Assembly (NCBI GenBank): GCA_010093605.1
Contig: MU004195.1
Coordinates: forward strand, 560,708 to 624,707
From: Lophium mytilinum
Lineage: Eukaryota; Ascomycota; Dothideomycetes; Mytilinidiales; Mytilinidiaceae
DNA length: 64,000 nt
Direction: 5' to 3'
Shown here piece after piece: positions 31,306 through 42,863 of the stretch (its first letter is position 1; every line of letters begins with the position of its first letter). Both the position numbers and the translations under genes were made by a program. The notes beneath the pieces are model-generated. The model searched no databases, was not told the DNA's origin, and saw nothing but the letters and a program-made list of their open reading frames with translations.

Positions 31306-32742
31306 CTATCTGTTTCCCAGAAGGCCTTCCGGGGTTGCGGCTTTGCTCGCGATTGCAGTGAAGCCACCTACCAAACACATGACACCACTAAAAACGGACA
31401 TTTCGAGAAAACCCCCATACCTTGCGACAAAAGCTCCATTGACCGGAGGGCCTATGAGGACTGCAAGAGAAGCAACAGCCATTCCCATTCCCATGTACGT
31501 GCCAACGTCTCGGGGGTCATTGGTACAAACACTGAAGGCTGCGGAAGCTCCAGAAACTCTTTAAATAATCGTTAGTATATGTCCGTAATGTTTAGCAGGC
31601 CGAATACTCACATCGTCCCAGAAGAAAATCCAAAAGCAATCGAATACACCACCAACGCTGCTGTTGTTTCCGCCTTATTCATACATAGGATAACGACGCC
31701 GGTCATTATGCCTCCAAGACCGAACATGTTCAGCTTCCCATACTTGTCTGCGAGGATACCTGGAATGATCCGGCCAAACGTAGAGGCCCCGTTAATAATT
31801 GCAAGCAGATACGAAGCAATTGCCGCATCCACCCCTCTAGAAACAGCATATGTCGGAATGAAGAACAGCGGAGTCCACATGCCTAGAAACATGAAGAACA
31901 ACGAGACGATTATGAGGACAAAGTTGACCTCCTTGAACGCCGATCCAATAAAGAAGGTACTCGTCCTTGGCGGCAGGCGAGAAGTGATGGCCACACATGA
32001 GAAGATCAAGAGCGGCAACATTACGAATCCCATAACTCGCACTGTCCAGCCAAATCCCAGCGAAGATTCGTTCAGCAGCTTCGAGAATGCGATAGGGAAG
32101 ACTATACCGCCGACGGAAGATCCGGATACCGCTATTCCCATGGCTGCGGCTCGTTTCTTGTCGAAGTACTGAGAAAGCGAGGCGATACAAGGGAACATGA
32201 GGAACCCCATGACTGTGCCCATTAGCACGCCTTGCGTGAGCATGAACTGCCAGTACCCAGAGCAGAGGCTCAACATCATCACGGCGAAGACGAAGAGAAT
32301 GGCTGCAGGCCGGATAATCTGTTTCCAGTTAGTGATCTTGCTTTGCTTATGGAACTACCCGTTCACATACCCATGCGCCATGACGGTCAAACAGCGGTCC
32401 TGATATAACAGCTATTGCGAGCTGAAGGAAGGCCGAGAGGGATCCGATCCAGGCGACGTCATCCGGCGATTTTCCACGGAGCTGATGCGTCATGAAATAC
32501 TCTTGAAAGACGCCGAATGAATTCGCGAAGCCGAGACCGGAGAACCAGATGCAGAAGCTTCCAGCTGCAACAAGCCATGCTCGGAGGCCGCCATCCGGTG
32601 CTTTGTCGAAGTTGGGAGGTGATTCAGTCCTTTTGGTATTGGAGGTGACGTTTGAGATCTTGCCTCCGCGTTCCCCAAGTTCTTCATATTCGAGAGTTTC
32701 GGATACCATATCGGAATTGGGGAGAGATGTGGTTTTATACAA
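31306..32742 (-). CDS. MFS monocarboxylate-transporter-like protein
   Basis: Three exons on the minus strand: 32742..32371, 32318..31612 and 31558..31306, 443 residues. Introns are 52 and 53 nt with CTAAC branch sites. The start of the transport domain, DGGLRAWLVAAGSF, is the diagnostic DGG(Y/W)GW-like motif of fungal MCT-type (Mch) carriers, followed by GVFQEYFM and WIGSLSAFLQL. Twelve hydrophobic segments follow in the expected order, with FGRIIPGILADKYGKLN in the second half. The first 50 residues are hydrophilic and cytosolic. Fungal members carry riboflavin, monocarboxylates or unknown acids. It is divergent from a Zn2Cys6 regulator (348-bp promoter), a common local regulator-transporter arrangement. 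Confidence 0.9.
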
Positions 32743-33090
32743 GGTTCTTCTTGTAAGAGTAATGGAGCGATGGCCGGGTTAATCTAAGGCTGCATGGGAA
32801 ATAGACGCCTACTATATATATGGAAACAACCAAATCCAACATGATCTCGGAAATGAAGATGATACAGCGGATGGCGGACTGTAATTGTCGGTATATTCCC
32901 GAACTAGCTTAACCCCGTGTTCACATACCTAGCGGCACGCTAGTCAGATCGACCGTCCCAACTGGCGCTCACCCACCTCATCATCTGGCCACCTCTCTTC
33001 GGCTTCTGCATCCTACAAGTAAAAGCCGTTAAGCTTCAACCATATTCAATGCATTTCCCGAACATTTAGTCTCGGTCTTACGAACTGGCC
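32743..33090. promoter_or_regulatory. Divergent promoter with CGG-N7-CCG site
   Basis: CGG at 32889-32891 and CCG at 32999 minus 100, i.e. 32899-32901, are separated by 7 bases and form an everted/inverted triplet pair of the kind bound by Zn2Cys6 dimers. It sits midway between the transporter and the regulator. Control of both genes by the adjacent factor is an inference. Confidence 0.4.
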
Positions 33091-35667
33091 ATGGTGGAAC
33101 ACGAACGTCGGCGCAGAAGGCCGCCTATGTAATTTGGGACACTTCTATCTAAAATATCGTACAATGCTAATATTTGAGAGTTTTATAGTTCATGCACTTT
33201 GTGCAGGAAACGTAAGATTCGATGTAATCGAGAAGCTCCCTGCAGCAACTGCGTGCGATCTAAGCATGAATCTTGCGTCTATGAAAATCATCACGTTGGT
33301 CCGCGGCAACACGGGCAATTACTTGATCTAAGTGTGGCCCAAGGGACGAGACAGTCTCAAGAGTCTTTACCTGCTCGCACGACTTCCTGTCCAGGCGGAG
33401 AATCAACGACCGAAAGCGAACCGTCATCATCGATAGTGGCTTCTTCAACAAGTGCCTCAACTCCTGCTAGCCACGCATCTGCTTCCGACATCGAATTATT
33501 GAAGACAAAGATCAAACAGCTCGAAGACCAGCTGTCTCAAGCTACGCAGCACTCAAACCAGTCTCCGACGCTCGCTTCCGACATCGAGACGTTAGCTTCT
33601 ACTATCAGTGGAACTTTCAACATTCATCACGAGAACAGTCTCTTTGGCCAAGCGCACATTATGCGCCATACTGTGATGCACAAGGCCCGCCTATTTGGGC
33701 AGAGCCACTGGATCAATTCCGTCGCGTTGGTAAGTCGAACAACACCTCATACTGTACGCCCTTATGCCATCGTTTAGTCTTATGAACAATTCGTTGGAGG
33801 ACCTCATACAGCGGTAAAGGAGTGTAAACAGATAGCGGCATGCCCATCTTCAAGCTGCGAACGTCCGGCTAAGCGATCTCTAGTTCCGAGACGTCATAGA
33901 TATGAGCGGAATGATGGAGCCACATCTACGGGAAAATACCTCGAAAGCATTCGTTGGCCTCCAACGGTGCAAAGCGTTAGCAAAACTCATCAAATCTCAG
34001 CGAGAGCCACCGTGGCCCTCGCCACCGACCTCGAAGGCCGACCTGCCACCAAAAGACCTTGCAGACAAACTAGTCAGCTGCTACCTCCGGACTACTGAAA
34101 CGGTTCATCGAATTTTGCACATTCCTACCTTCATGAAAGACTATGAGGCGGTCTGGATTTCAGAAAAAGAGCCCGATAGCTCATTCCTGGTGCAGCTCAA
34201 GTTGGTTCTTGCCATTGGAGCCACCACGTACGATGAGCAGTTCTCTTTACGCCCTTTGGCTATCAAATGGGTGTATGAGGCCCAAACCTGGTACTCAGAG
34301 CCAGAGTTCAAGTCGAGGCTAAGTATTCAGTCGCTCCAGACTAACCTCCTGCTCCTACTAGCCCGAGAAACAGCAGGTGTAGGCGGGACTATGATTTGGA
34401 CTTCAGCGGGCGAATTGCTAAGAACAGCAATGCATATGGGCCTACACAGAGATCCTGCGTGTCTGCCAAAAATGTCGGTTTCTGGTACTGAGATGCGAAG
34501 GAGGCTATGGAATACGATCTTGGAGGTAACGCTGCAGTCTAGCATGAGTTCTGGTGGATCTCCACTTGTCTCTCTTGACGATTTCAATACTGAACCTCCA
34601 CTTAACTTCGATGACGAGGAGCTTGTGGCTGAAAATGCGGTACCAAGGTCTGAAGATGTACTCACGCAGATGTCTATCGCGATAGCTCTTCGCAAAACAC
34701 TTCCACTCCGCCTAGCAATCCTGAAGGTTTTGAACGATCTTGGCTCTCGTGGTACGTACGAGGAGACTCTACGCTTAGATACGGAGTTTAGGACAGCCTA
34801 TAGAGCGCTGTGTCAAACCCTTCAAAGATGCAGATTAACCACCGGAAACTCACCCTTTCAATTCGGGATACGCGCAGTCGATTTCATCATGCGTCGATAT
34901 CTCTCCTCGCTTCACGTCCCCTTCTTTGGCTCAAAGTTGCACGAATCAACCTATGCGTACTCCAGGAAAGTCATCGTGGACACCTCCCTCCAGCTCTGGT
35001 GTGCAGCGTACCCGTCCTCGTCCAATATCGCGTCTCGGTCTCGCAGTGACGATGATACGACCTCCTCAGACCATGACGATTTTGCACGCTTTGTCGTCTG
35101 TGGATCAGGATTCTTCCGCACCGTCACCATCCAGGCTTGCTTTCTAATAGCAGCGGAGCTCAAGACGCAATTACAGGAGCAGGACAGCTTAGGCCCGGTA
35201 CCTTTGCGACCGGACCTTCTTGCCGTAATAGATGATGGGAAAACGTGGTCTTTGCAATGTATGGAAGCTGGAGAGGCCAACATGAAGGGCTATCTGCTCA
35301 CGTGTTTGGCTGCTGCGCATATCGATGGCCTTACGAAGGGGATCGGAAAGGAAAACTTACCAGCATTGTTACTCAAAGCTGCGGAAGAGGCAGAAGAAAA
35401 ATGCTTAGTGATATTCGAAGCGACGCTGGGTCAAGGACAGACCGAAACGAGTGTAGATGTGCTTGATGGAATGACATTGGGCACGCCGAGTGGGCTGATG
35501 GACGGCTGGGACTTCATGGTACGTGGAGAACATTGTTGCAAACCTACCTACTTACCCGTCACTTACATTCATTTTAGATGCTAGATGACCAATTCAGTTT
35601 TGACAATGCAGACTCAATGAGCTGGGGGCTCAACGACGAGACTATCCAAGAGCCATCCCTTTGGTGA
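33091..35667 (+). CDS. Zn2Cys6 transcription factor (fungal-specific)
   Basis: Four exons: 33091..33128, 33189..33729, 33884..35518, 35578..35667; 767 residues. The DNA-binding cluster has C15, C18, C25, C31, C34 and C41 in the canonical CX2CX6CX5CX2CX6C spacing, preceded by basic RRRRRPPIS. A linker with a short coiled coil (IELLKTKIKQLEDQLSQA) follows, then the fungal_trans middle homology region (LVSCYLRTTETVHRILHIPTFMKDYE, AMHMGLHRDPA, EMRRRLWNTILE). The first intron splits the sequence just before the first Cys. The third junction uses a 154-nt intron (GTAAGT...CTCTAG); a TAG stop directly before FRDVIDMSG forces this acceptor. The nearest likely target is the divergent MFS gene. Confidence 0.9.
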
Positions 35668-36697
35668 TAGAGAGTATAGTACCATGTTATAAGTTTGAGC
35701 ACACGGATCTGTAAACGCGTCATAAACGTCCAGCAGAGCTCAGAATTAATCAGCCAATCAATGAATCAATCGGGCCTTTTCGAATTGATTGAGTTAACAG
35801 CTTATTTGGCAGATATCTCCGTTCATTGAATTGACTGAAACCGACAATCATGACTACTTTTTATATGGACAACCGATTCAGTGCTTACGGATTGATTGAT
35901 TGAACCAAAGGTTTTCCAGAGGCCGATTCATTGCTTCAATATGCCAAGACTTCAATCACTTCAAATAATCGGTTGACTCTGTTGATTGATTCCGAGCCCT
36001 GACGCCCCAGTTTGAGAGGGGTTTTGAGCAGAAACCTGTATACATTTGCAATGATACATTGATGGGCTGATTTGAGGATAGCTGTAATTAAACAGCCCTG
36101 GAGGATGGCCTTCTCTCTACTCCTAAGGAGGAGGATACTTGTAGTAAAGGAATTGGCTTGTAAAACCGTGGTGATATGGTATATACGGCGATCTTTTTAA
36201 TTAGCAGTTAAGAGGTAGTCATCCAGGCGCCTTTTTTGGAAGGAGGGAGGGGAGGTGATATGTAGCAAAGAGGGGAGTGATAATTAGGCTCGTCCTAACT
36301 ATATGAATGTGTAATTGTTCGAGGCAACTCACCCTCAGGTTTTGGCGATTCCCGTTCCAGTTTAGCGTGTTTCTCTGCCTTTATGTAATCAATCTTTGTA
36401 CCCTCTCCGAGGGAGGTCGTGCCTCTCTAAAACTCCGCCACCCCTTCGTGCCACATTACCCTTGTGCCCCTTCCTTCACGTTTCAAATTGAAAACACTAC
36501 CAACCAGCCCCACGTAGTTCAGCTGAACCGACCTGATGGATTCGATACCGGGGGCTGGTTTCGAGTTCTAGTGGAAGTATCGGGAGTGGCGGGAGGCGCA
36601 GGCGGCACAGTAGGTGCCCTGGTGCCCAGAACTTGGACAGACTTCCCTTTCAACTCCACCGAGATTGCTTATAGCTTTTTTGTTCTACTCCGTCATC
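35668..36697. other. AT-rich intergenic with TTGATTGA cluster
   Basis: Between 35750 and 36000 the octamer TTGATTGA or its complement, or close variants, recurs about eight times in both orientations (e.g. 35762, 35781, 35888, 35985). From 36060 to 36300 the sequence is purine-rich and AT-rich, like an eroded mobile element, but nothing identifiable remains. The 247-codon ORF at 36307 overlaps the next gene in another frame and is not convincing. Confidence 0.4.
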
Positions 36698-38347
36698 ATG
36701 AAACTTCATCTCGCGTTTTGTTCCAGTCTTTTCGCTGCGACGGTCATCGCCAGGGACGTGGCTCAGAGTCCCATAGACCTGCACAGCACCGAAGATCGAC
36801 AGGACGGGCGCAAGAGGATAGCGATTGTCGGGGGAGGCATCGCTGCAGCGTCGCTGGCCTACTCACTGTATGCCAAACATGGCTACAGTCTACCAATGGA
36901 CCTTACCATCTACGAGGCAGCTGCTCGGGTCGGCGGCCGCGTAAACTCAACTCTCGTCGACAACTTGGCCTCCACGTATGGGGGCTTTGTCGACACTGGG
37001 GCAAGCAAATTCTCCTCCGACGACTGGTGCTTGCAGGATGCGATCGATAACGCAGGACTACGCCGAGAAGTCTACGAGGGAGTGCCGTATTATCAGCAGT
37101 CGCTCACGGCTGGTGTTTGGGATGGTCAAACCTTCGTCATACATCGAGATCGCGATCTCAAGTCACGGACTCAGCTAGATTTCGCCCGAGATATACTAAA
37201 GTACGGATTTTCAGCGCGGAAGCTACAGAAGTTTATTCATGACAAGCTTCCGCTCTTTCACGTTCTATATGGCAACACTCAAAATCCAGATCCAAATCCA
37301 AATCTCCCTGATGCCATTCGGCGACTTGGCCTGGAGGAAGAAAGTAGAAGACCTGCCGACGAATATTTGATGGGGATTGGGGTACCACCGGAGATCATAC
37401 ACGACATAATACAACCTACTGTTCGAGCTCTATTTGCGCATAACCTAAGCAACATTAATGCAGTGTCCGCTCTCATAGCAATGAATCCCGCTACAACATA
37501 TCGACTGAAAAGCAAGCCTAGAGGGAATTTAGAGCTTGTATCTCGACTTATCCGGCTATCGGAGGCACGAACACTACTAAAGTCGCCTGTCTCTAAAATC
37601 AGCAGATCCAGCAACGGAAAATATACCATTGTAGTATCAGACACCGATCCGCTAGCAGCCTCAGGGACGAAAGGCAACGACGGACATAATACCAAAGCAA
37701 ATGATGAATACGACGCCGTAGTTATTGCGACACATTTGCATGGAGCCGGCATAGAACTTGACTTTCCAGCACCACTCCTGTCGACACCCGACTTCGTGGA
37801 GAGACATGTCACACATTTCAGCACTCGACAGGGACTTCGGCTTTCACCGAGCTTTTTCAACCTCACTTCTGCAGACGAGATACCGGATTTAATCCTCACA
37901 ACCTCGGGGTCACGAATTTGCAACGAAACCGACATTTTCACAATAGAGCATTATGACACCTACGATGGATTTCACGGCGATGTGATAGACCGGATACATA
38001 TCTTCAAAATTATATCATCGGGGCCTGTTTCAGACTCCATAATTTGCCATATGCTCGGAATATCTCCAGACAGCTTGTTGCAATTACCAAACAGCTTGTT
38101 GGATTTACAATCATCAGGAGTCAAATGGGTTAATCGTCAAATATGGCCCATGGCTTCGCTCAAGCATACCAGGGGCCCTCAACTTGACCACGTTGAAATC
38201 GCAGATGGCGTATTCTACACGGGAGTGTCAGATGAACTACTGAGTTCTATGGAAATGAGCTGCCGAATGGGACGCCAAGTTGCCCATATGGTATACCCGA
38301 AGCTTAGCCCCCCGATGGGCCCGATGGGCTTTGCAGGTCGTTTGTGA
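36698..38347 (+). CDS. Secreted prenylcysteine oxidase-like flavoprotein
   Basis: Single exon, 549 residues from the ATG at 36698; the frame is open further left, but this Met opens a signal peptide (MKLHLAFCSSLFAATVIA), as expected for the family. The FAD-binding motif RIAIVGGGIAAASLAY is at residues 40-55, and YEAAARVGGRVNS supplies the second dinucleotide contact. GFVDTGASKFSSDDWCLQDAI and GIGVPPEIIHDIIQPTVRALFAHNLSNINAVSAL match prenylcysteine oxidase/lyase proteins. The family oxidatively cleaves farnesyl- or geranylgeranyl-cysteine released from prenylated proteins, in lysosome/vacuole or outside the cell. The C-terminus (WVNRQIWPMASL, DGVFYTGVSDELLSSMEMSCRMGRQVA) is intact. Substrate unproven; a general amine-oxidase-like enzyme is the alternative. 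Confidence 0.8.
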   Translation: MKLHLAFCSSLFAATVIARDVAQSPIDLHSTEDRQDGRKRIAIVGGGIAAASLAYSLYAKHGYSLPMDLTIYEAAARVGGRVNSTLVDNLASTYGGFVDTGASKFSSDDWCLQDAIDNAGLRREVYEGVPYYQQSLTAGVWDGQTFVIHRDRDLKSRTQLDFARDILKYGFSARKLQKFIHDKLPLFHVLYGNTQNPDPNPNLPDAIRRLGLEEESRRPADEYLMGIGVPPEIIHDIIQPTVRALFAHNLSNINAVSALIAMNPATTYRLKSKPRGNLELVSRLIRLSEARTLLKSPVSKISRSSNGKYTIVVSDTDPLAASGTKGNDGHNTKANDEYDAVVIATHLHGAGIELDFPAPLLSTPDFVERHVTHFSTRQGLRLSPSFFNLTSADEIPDLILTTSGSRICNETDIFTIEHYDTYDGFHGDVIDRIHIFKIISSGPVSDSIICHMLGISPDSLLQLPNSLLDLQSSGVKWVNRQIWPMASLKHTRGPQLDHVEIADGVFYTGVSDELLSSMEMSCRMGRQVAHMVYPKLSPPMGPMGFAGRL

Positions 38348-39485
38348 TTTCCTAACAGTAGGAATCTATCACGTCTACACTTCAATCTCTACGAACCGAG
38401 AGTATTTTCCTCGGCAAAGAAGCGCAGATATGGGGATCAACTTCTCAACTCTCAGTATTTGCTCTCATTCCTGGTAAATTGGAGAAACGTTCACTTTTGC
38501 AGATGATGTTTTTTTGAGGGGCTTTGCTGTAGAAAAGTTCTGAGCAGCCAAGGACTATATCTCCATTTTGAGAAATTGATGTTCTCTCCAGGCTTTCAAC
38601 GGTGTAACGAAGTCTCGTACACTTAAAGTGTCTTTAGGTTGTGCCAAGGGCGCATCGACATTACTAATGAGGTGCTCGGCTTTTGGGAAATGAAAGCAGG
38701 ATATCTGTACAGTACTAATTCCACATGATTTAGACTCCAGGAACCTTCCAGCTTGATCCCGTGGATTTGTGCCTGAAGCCTGGTGACCTGCATCTACCTC
38801 GTTAGATGCACAGCATACCGCCCTGCTGGTATCTGTACCAAAAATAGATCAAGTTCCGTGGCAGTTGAAGCAGTTAAGAGGAGTACCTGCTAAGAGTTGT
38901 GAACGTACGAGTGGCGTACGAGCAACGTATGCGGGAGCAGTGCGGCGAGCAAAGAAGCCTTGTGGGGCCGTACAGGAAGTGGCTATGATAATGCCAGAGA
39001 CAGCATTTCTGAAACAAAGTCTGACTGTGAGCCTTCACAAGCGCTTTCAATGACAGAGACGTTGAGCGGCACAGGAGTCTCCGTGCTAAATTTGATACGG
39101 GCGAGGTGTAACCGCTGTCATACGGCGGTCCACTATCTCTGATCATAAGTATGGTATCCAAATCTACACACTGCCACTTTCCTTAGCACTTTCGCCTCAC
39201 GGCGCAGACTTTTCAAAGAGTCAGACTCGGGGACTCCTTGTCGAGGAGGTTTTGGCCACCATATTTCGACTCCACTTCGACTCCTTCGACCCCAAGTTGT
39301 CCTTGCCGCAATTGGATCCTGGGGGGTCATTTGTTTGTGCCTACGTGGAAGTAAAAGCATATGCTACGAGTACGGTAGATGCCACCTAGCAGGCATATAC
39401 AGCAGTGATTTAAAAGAACGTAGCTCGCTAACATCTTTCCATCCTACGGTGTTTGCAGTTATTCTTCCAATATCTATCTTCCATT
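38348..39485. other. Intergenic 1.1 kb
   Basis: Nothing recognisable: 3' flank of the flavoprotein and promoter of the metalloprotease. Short ORFs on both strands overlap. No TATA box was noted close to the next start. Confidence 0.45.
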
Positions 39486-41104
39486 ATGATTCTCGCTCTT
39501 TTCCTTCTCATTCTTCCGGCGCTGGCTTATCCCCGAAGGGGTGCCCCATTCATCAATCGGCGAGATGGCCCCGTTGACCCATTGACAAGTTTCGTCGGCT
39601 ATGCCGGGTGCGAAAGCAACAAAGTGTCCGTTCTGAAGCAGACTATGAAGGACGTTATCAGGCTAGCTGACGCAAGCCTTGACTCAATACATGACGAACT
39701 GATATCAGATGTGTATCCATCACGTAAAAACCAGCAAGTTGACTTCTCGAAACAAGCCGCCATAGAATTCTTTGGTCCGGAGAGCGAAAATGCCCCTGAG
39801 CAGGCTAGAATTTTTGGTATGGCCGATATCTTATTACAATACGACGCACGCTAAAGTGCTTCCAGATACCATGTACAATGCCGCTCAAGCCTATCCAGGC
39901 TGGGGTTTCGATGACTGGTGGAACAATCGCGGTATTTTCGTTAGCTGTCTCGACGAACACGAAGTTAAACCATGTGAGAATTATGGAGCGTATGCATATT
40001 ACGACCCGGACCACAAATACGACTATCCTTTGCTAGTCTTTTGCGATAAGTTCTTCACCGAATTGAGGTCACTAGACGATGTTATAAAAACGATCGATGA
40101 CAACGCGGATCTGCAACAGAATTGCTTAAATATGAACTCGCGGGCCACAGCTTTTCTGCACGAGCTCACCCATATCGCTTGGGGCACTGCAAAAGTGTGT
40201 CGAGGAGTAAAAGATGACGATGCCTGTGTTGATCACTTCTATATCCTCGGAAATAAACCAGAGAGAGTCTACGGGCCCGGATACGCAAAGCTGGTAGCCA
40301 AAGTCCCATTCGACAAGGATAAGATTTTCATCCCGGCCACAAACAGCGACAACTACGCATACTACGCAGCGTCAAAGTTTATGCAAAAGCGTTGGAAGCA
40401 GTATCCAAAGTACCGCTCGGCGTGGGACCCTAACTTAGACTTTGTGCACAATTGGCACGCGCAGAAGAGTGAGCCTGGGTTCCCGCCAGAGCTCAAAAAC
40501 GCAGCTGTCCCCAATCCTGTCGATTATGACGTATTCCAGGAGGGCCCACCTGCGGATTTGAAGAGTGGTGTTTATATTCCCGTGGAATCGTACCCGGAGT
40601 GGTATCAACCCGTAATCAAAGCCGCACCTGGTAACCCTGTCCCAGATGTTGCGGAGCCTGCCGGTGTGCCAACCTACAACGGTCCAGGAAACGATGATAT
40701 TGTGTGCGAGACGTCAGATGGATCGCCAGAGATCACTGACTGCTACCACGCGTTTGGATCGTTGAAGACGTCTGGGGCCTTGGGAGCATTACACGGCGAG
40801 AAAGATGGGACTTGGTGGGCAGGTGTAAGTGTCATATCATCCTAGCACCCAGCGAGCGAAGTCTAACGCATATCTTTAGTACGTAGAGTCTTGTGCTTTG
40901 GCAATCTACTACACGGAAAACTGGGGAGATGATTGTAAAATGACGAACAAGGATATCGACGACTATGCGACAGCCATTCTGGAAAAGTGCTCGAAAGGTG
41001 ATAAGAATGTGGTTGGCGGTCACGCGTTTATCAAGTTGCCAAATTGCCCGGGGCAAGTCCAGATTTCTCATACTGGGGATGGGCCGCCGCCACAGGGCGT
41101 TTGA
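39486..41104 (+). CDS. Secreted HExxH metalloprotease
   Basis: Three exons, 39486..39816, 39857..40824 and 40880..41104, 507 residues. MILALFLLILPALAYP is a signal peptide. The zinc motif AFLHELTHIAWG gives H212, E213 and H216; the surrounding GWGFDDWWNN, YPLLVFCDKFF and DHFY resemble fungal deuterolysin/lysine-specific metallo-endopeptidase-like proteins, with an Asp after the motif as possible third ligand. After a proline-rich link (residues ~380-400) is a separate Cys-rich C-terminal module (CETSDGSPEITDC, SCALAIYYTENWGDDC, LEKC, LPNC), resembling modules in other secreted fungal proteins. The first intron is only 40 nt (GTATGG...TAAAG), unusually short, but it keeps frame; the second (55 nt) is standard. 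Confidence 0.82.
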
Positions 41105-41438
41105 CAGTGAAGTTTCCAGCGCTTTCAATTCACATTACATTCAGAGTTCCAGAAGCCCGTATTCTAGGCTGACGATAAGGACTTCGGATTTTCAATATTG
41201 CTAAGTGACTTGTATGCTAAATAGTATGCAAATAACCGAATTTCAAGCCGTGAGAATGAAAGAGCCATGCACTCCTACCTGCTAGTGGCAGGAGCTAAGC
41301 AGCCGCCCAACGAGACGCTTATTATCAATCTGTAATTGAACCCCCTATGAGCCCTTTGTCTTGACAAGGCCAAGTCCACGGCTAGCGCCTCTGAAGCGGC
41401 GGAAGTCCTATACCGCAAGAAGGTGATACGAGAAGTTT

Positions 41439-42395
41439 TTACGACTTCTCGGCTTCCACCTCCTCCTTCTCTGGAGACTCTCCTTCCTCAACCTCCTCCA
41501 CCAAGTCCTCTGCTGAGCATACTGCGCGGACTTTCACAAGAATAAGTCCTGGAATATCCCCAGTGGGATTCTGGACATTATCGTTAAGAGAATGGAACGA
41601 CCGCACCTCCTCATTGAGCCTGAAGAACATCAAGGTAAGCTCAAGCACACGATACTCGATGTATCGCTGCTGTCCCTCGGAAGGAGTAAAGCGCTCGATA
41701 GACGGTACATAGATGAGATCTTTGAGTCCCTTGAACCGAGAGAATCCGTTCGGCTCAATGATACGATCCGATTCTATTGGGTGCCACGCCAACTTCTGGA
41801 CTTTTTCGATCTCCTTAGCTTGAAAGAGATCATTGATAGCACGGTGGCGGTACGTCTCAGTGAGCCTGTAAAGGAAGCCGAAATCGTCATCGGCGAACTC
41901 TGGAGCCAAGCTTCCGTAGAAGTCAGGAGCAAAGCGGCTGGTGGTGAGGAGCGTATCGAGCTTATAGTTGAAGTAGAATGTTCGCTCGACAGGCTGGCCG
42001 TATTTCTCTTCCGCATTCAAAGTCATGGTGTGCCCCCGCTGCTTGGCTAGCTTGAAGGCTTCCTCTCGGGACTCATGGGTCGAGTGGAAGATAGCGGGGA
42101 AGCTGGGAGTGACTCGAGCCTCCTTGTAGCTATAGACTTCGACTACTCGAGGAATGATGTCGTCCATGGTGTGCATCCAGATCTTGACCCGAAGTTCCGG
42201 AGGGAGTTCGTTGAACTTCGGGAACTCGGTTGGGATGATCGTCGGCTCTTCATGGATGGTTAACTCGGCGTCATTCGCCTTAGTAACGGTGGTTGTGAAG
42301 GCGAAGGCGCTGTCCTGGACCTGAGTGGTAGCCCCGAATCCCTTTGCTTCAGTGGCAGAGACGGTGTCGTTGGTCGGAGTTAGGGAAGCAGACAT
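41439..42395 (-). CDS. 2EXR-domain protein
   Basis: Single exon, 318 residues from the Met at 42395 (MSASLTPTNDTV). The frame is open 276 bases further, but a TATAAAG box on the minus strand at 42554-42548 lies inside that extension, so the downstream Met is the better start. The 2EXR box is FPKFNELPPELRVKIWMHTMDDIIPRVVEVY, followed by the typical ALxxTxxESREEAFKLA-like helix (IFHSTHESREEAFKLAKQ) and YFNYKLDTLL. The end is acidic (EEVEEGESPEKEEVEAEKS). Function unknown. It is only distantly similar to the 2EXR gene at 28421, so not a recent duplicate. Confidence 0.88.
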   Translation of the reverse strand: MSASLTPTNDTVSATEAKGFGATTQVQDSAFAFTTTVTKANDAELTIHEEPTIIPTEFPKFNELPPELRVKIWMHTMDDIIPRVVEVYSYKEARVTPSFPAIFHSTHESREEAFKLAKQRGHTMTLNAEEKYGQPVERTFYFNYKLDTLLTTSRFAPDFYGSLAPEFADDDFGFLYRLTETYRHRAINDLFQAKEIEKVQKLAWHPIESDRIIEPNGFSRFKGLKDLIYVPSIERFTPSEGQQRYIEYRVLELTLMFFRLNEEVRSFHSLNDNVQNPTGDIPGLILVKVRAVCSAEDLVEEVEEGESPEKEEVEAEKS

Positions 42396-42863
42396 CTTTT
42401 GTGTTGAAGTGGACTCTACGAAAAGATTGTAGAAGAGGGCAAGTAGCAACTGAGTTGAGAAAATGGAGTGTGGTTGTTTTGATGGTGGGAGTCCAAATTC
42501 TGTGGTGGAAGTTGGTTGAAGATGGAATACCGGATCTCTGAGACGCTCTTTATAGGTCTGTGAAATTGTTTTTGGCAGTGAATGAGCGAGGGCAGCGTTG
42601 TGTATGCACGCTACATTCACTGTGTGCCATGTTTCCTTCACATCTTTTTCAGCGGTCTTATACTTACCCAAGGCACCTCTAGCGGTGTGGAGAGCTTATC
42701 AGGTTTCCACATTGATTCCAGGTTTAGTAGACGTCGCATTTTTTACATTGTATTGAGACAAACGTATATCTGGTGGCCACCGCCAGCAGTGGTAAGCATC
42801 GCGCATACTTCAATAATAGTACATGTTATCTCCTGTCACCAGTCCAATCAGCCTGATCTAGTC

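Noticed and set aside
36060-36300. Identifiable transposon relic
   Set aside because: AT-rich and purine-rich, but no terminal repeats, target duplication or coding remnant could be found.
36530-36560. GATTCGATACC resembling a tRNA T-loop
   Set aside because: No matching stem, anticodon arm or acceptor; it falls in a promoter region.
36307-37050. 247-codon ORF upstream of and overlapping the flavoprotein gene
   Set aside because: Its second half is a shadow of the flavoprotein; the first half has no recognisable feature.
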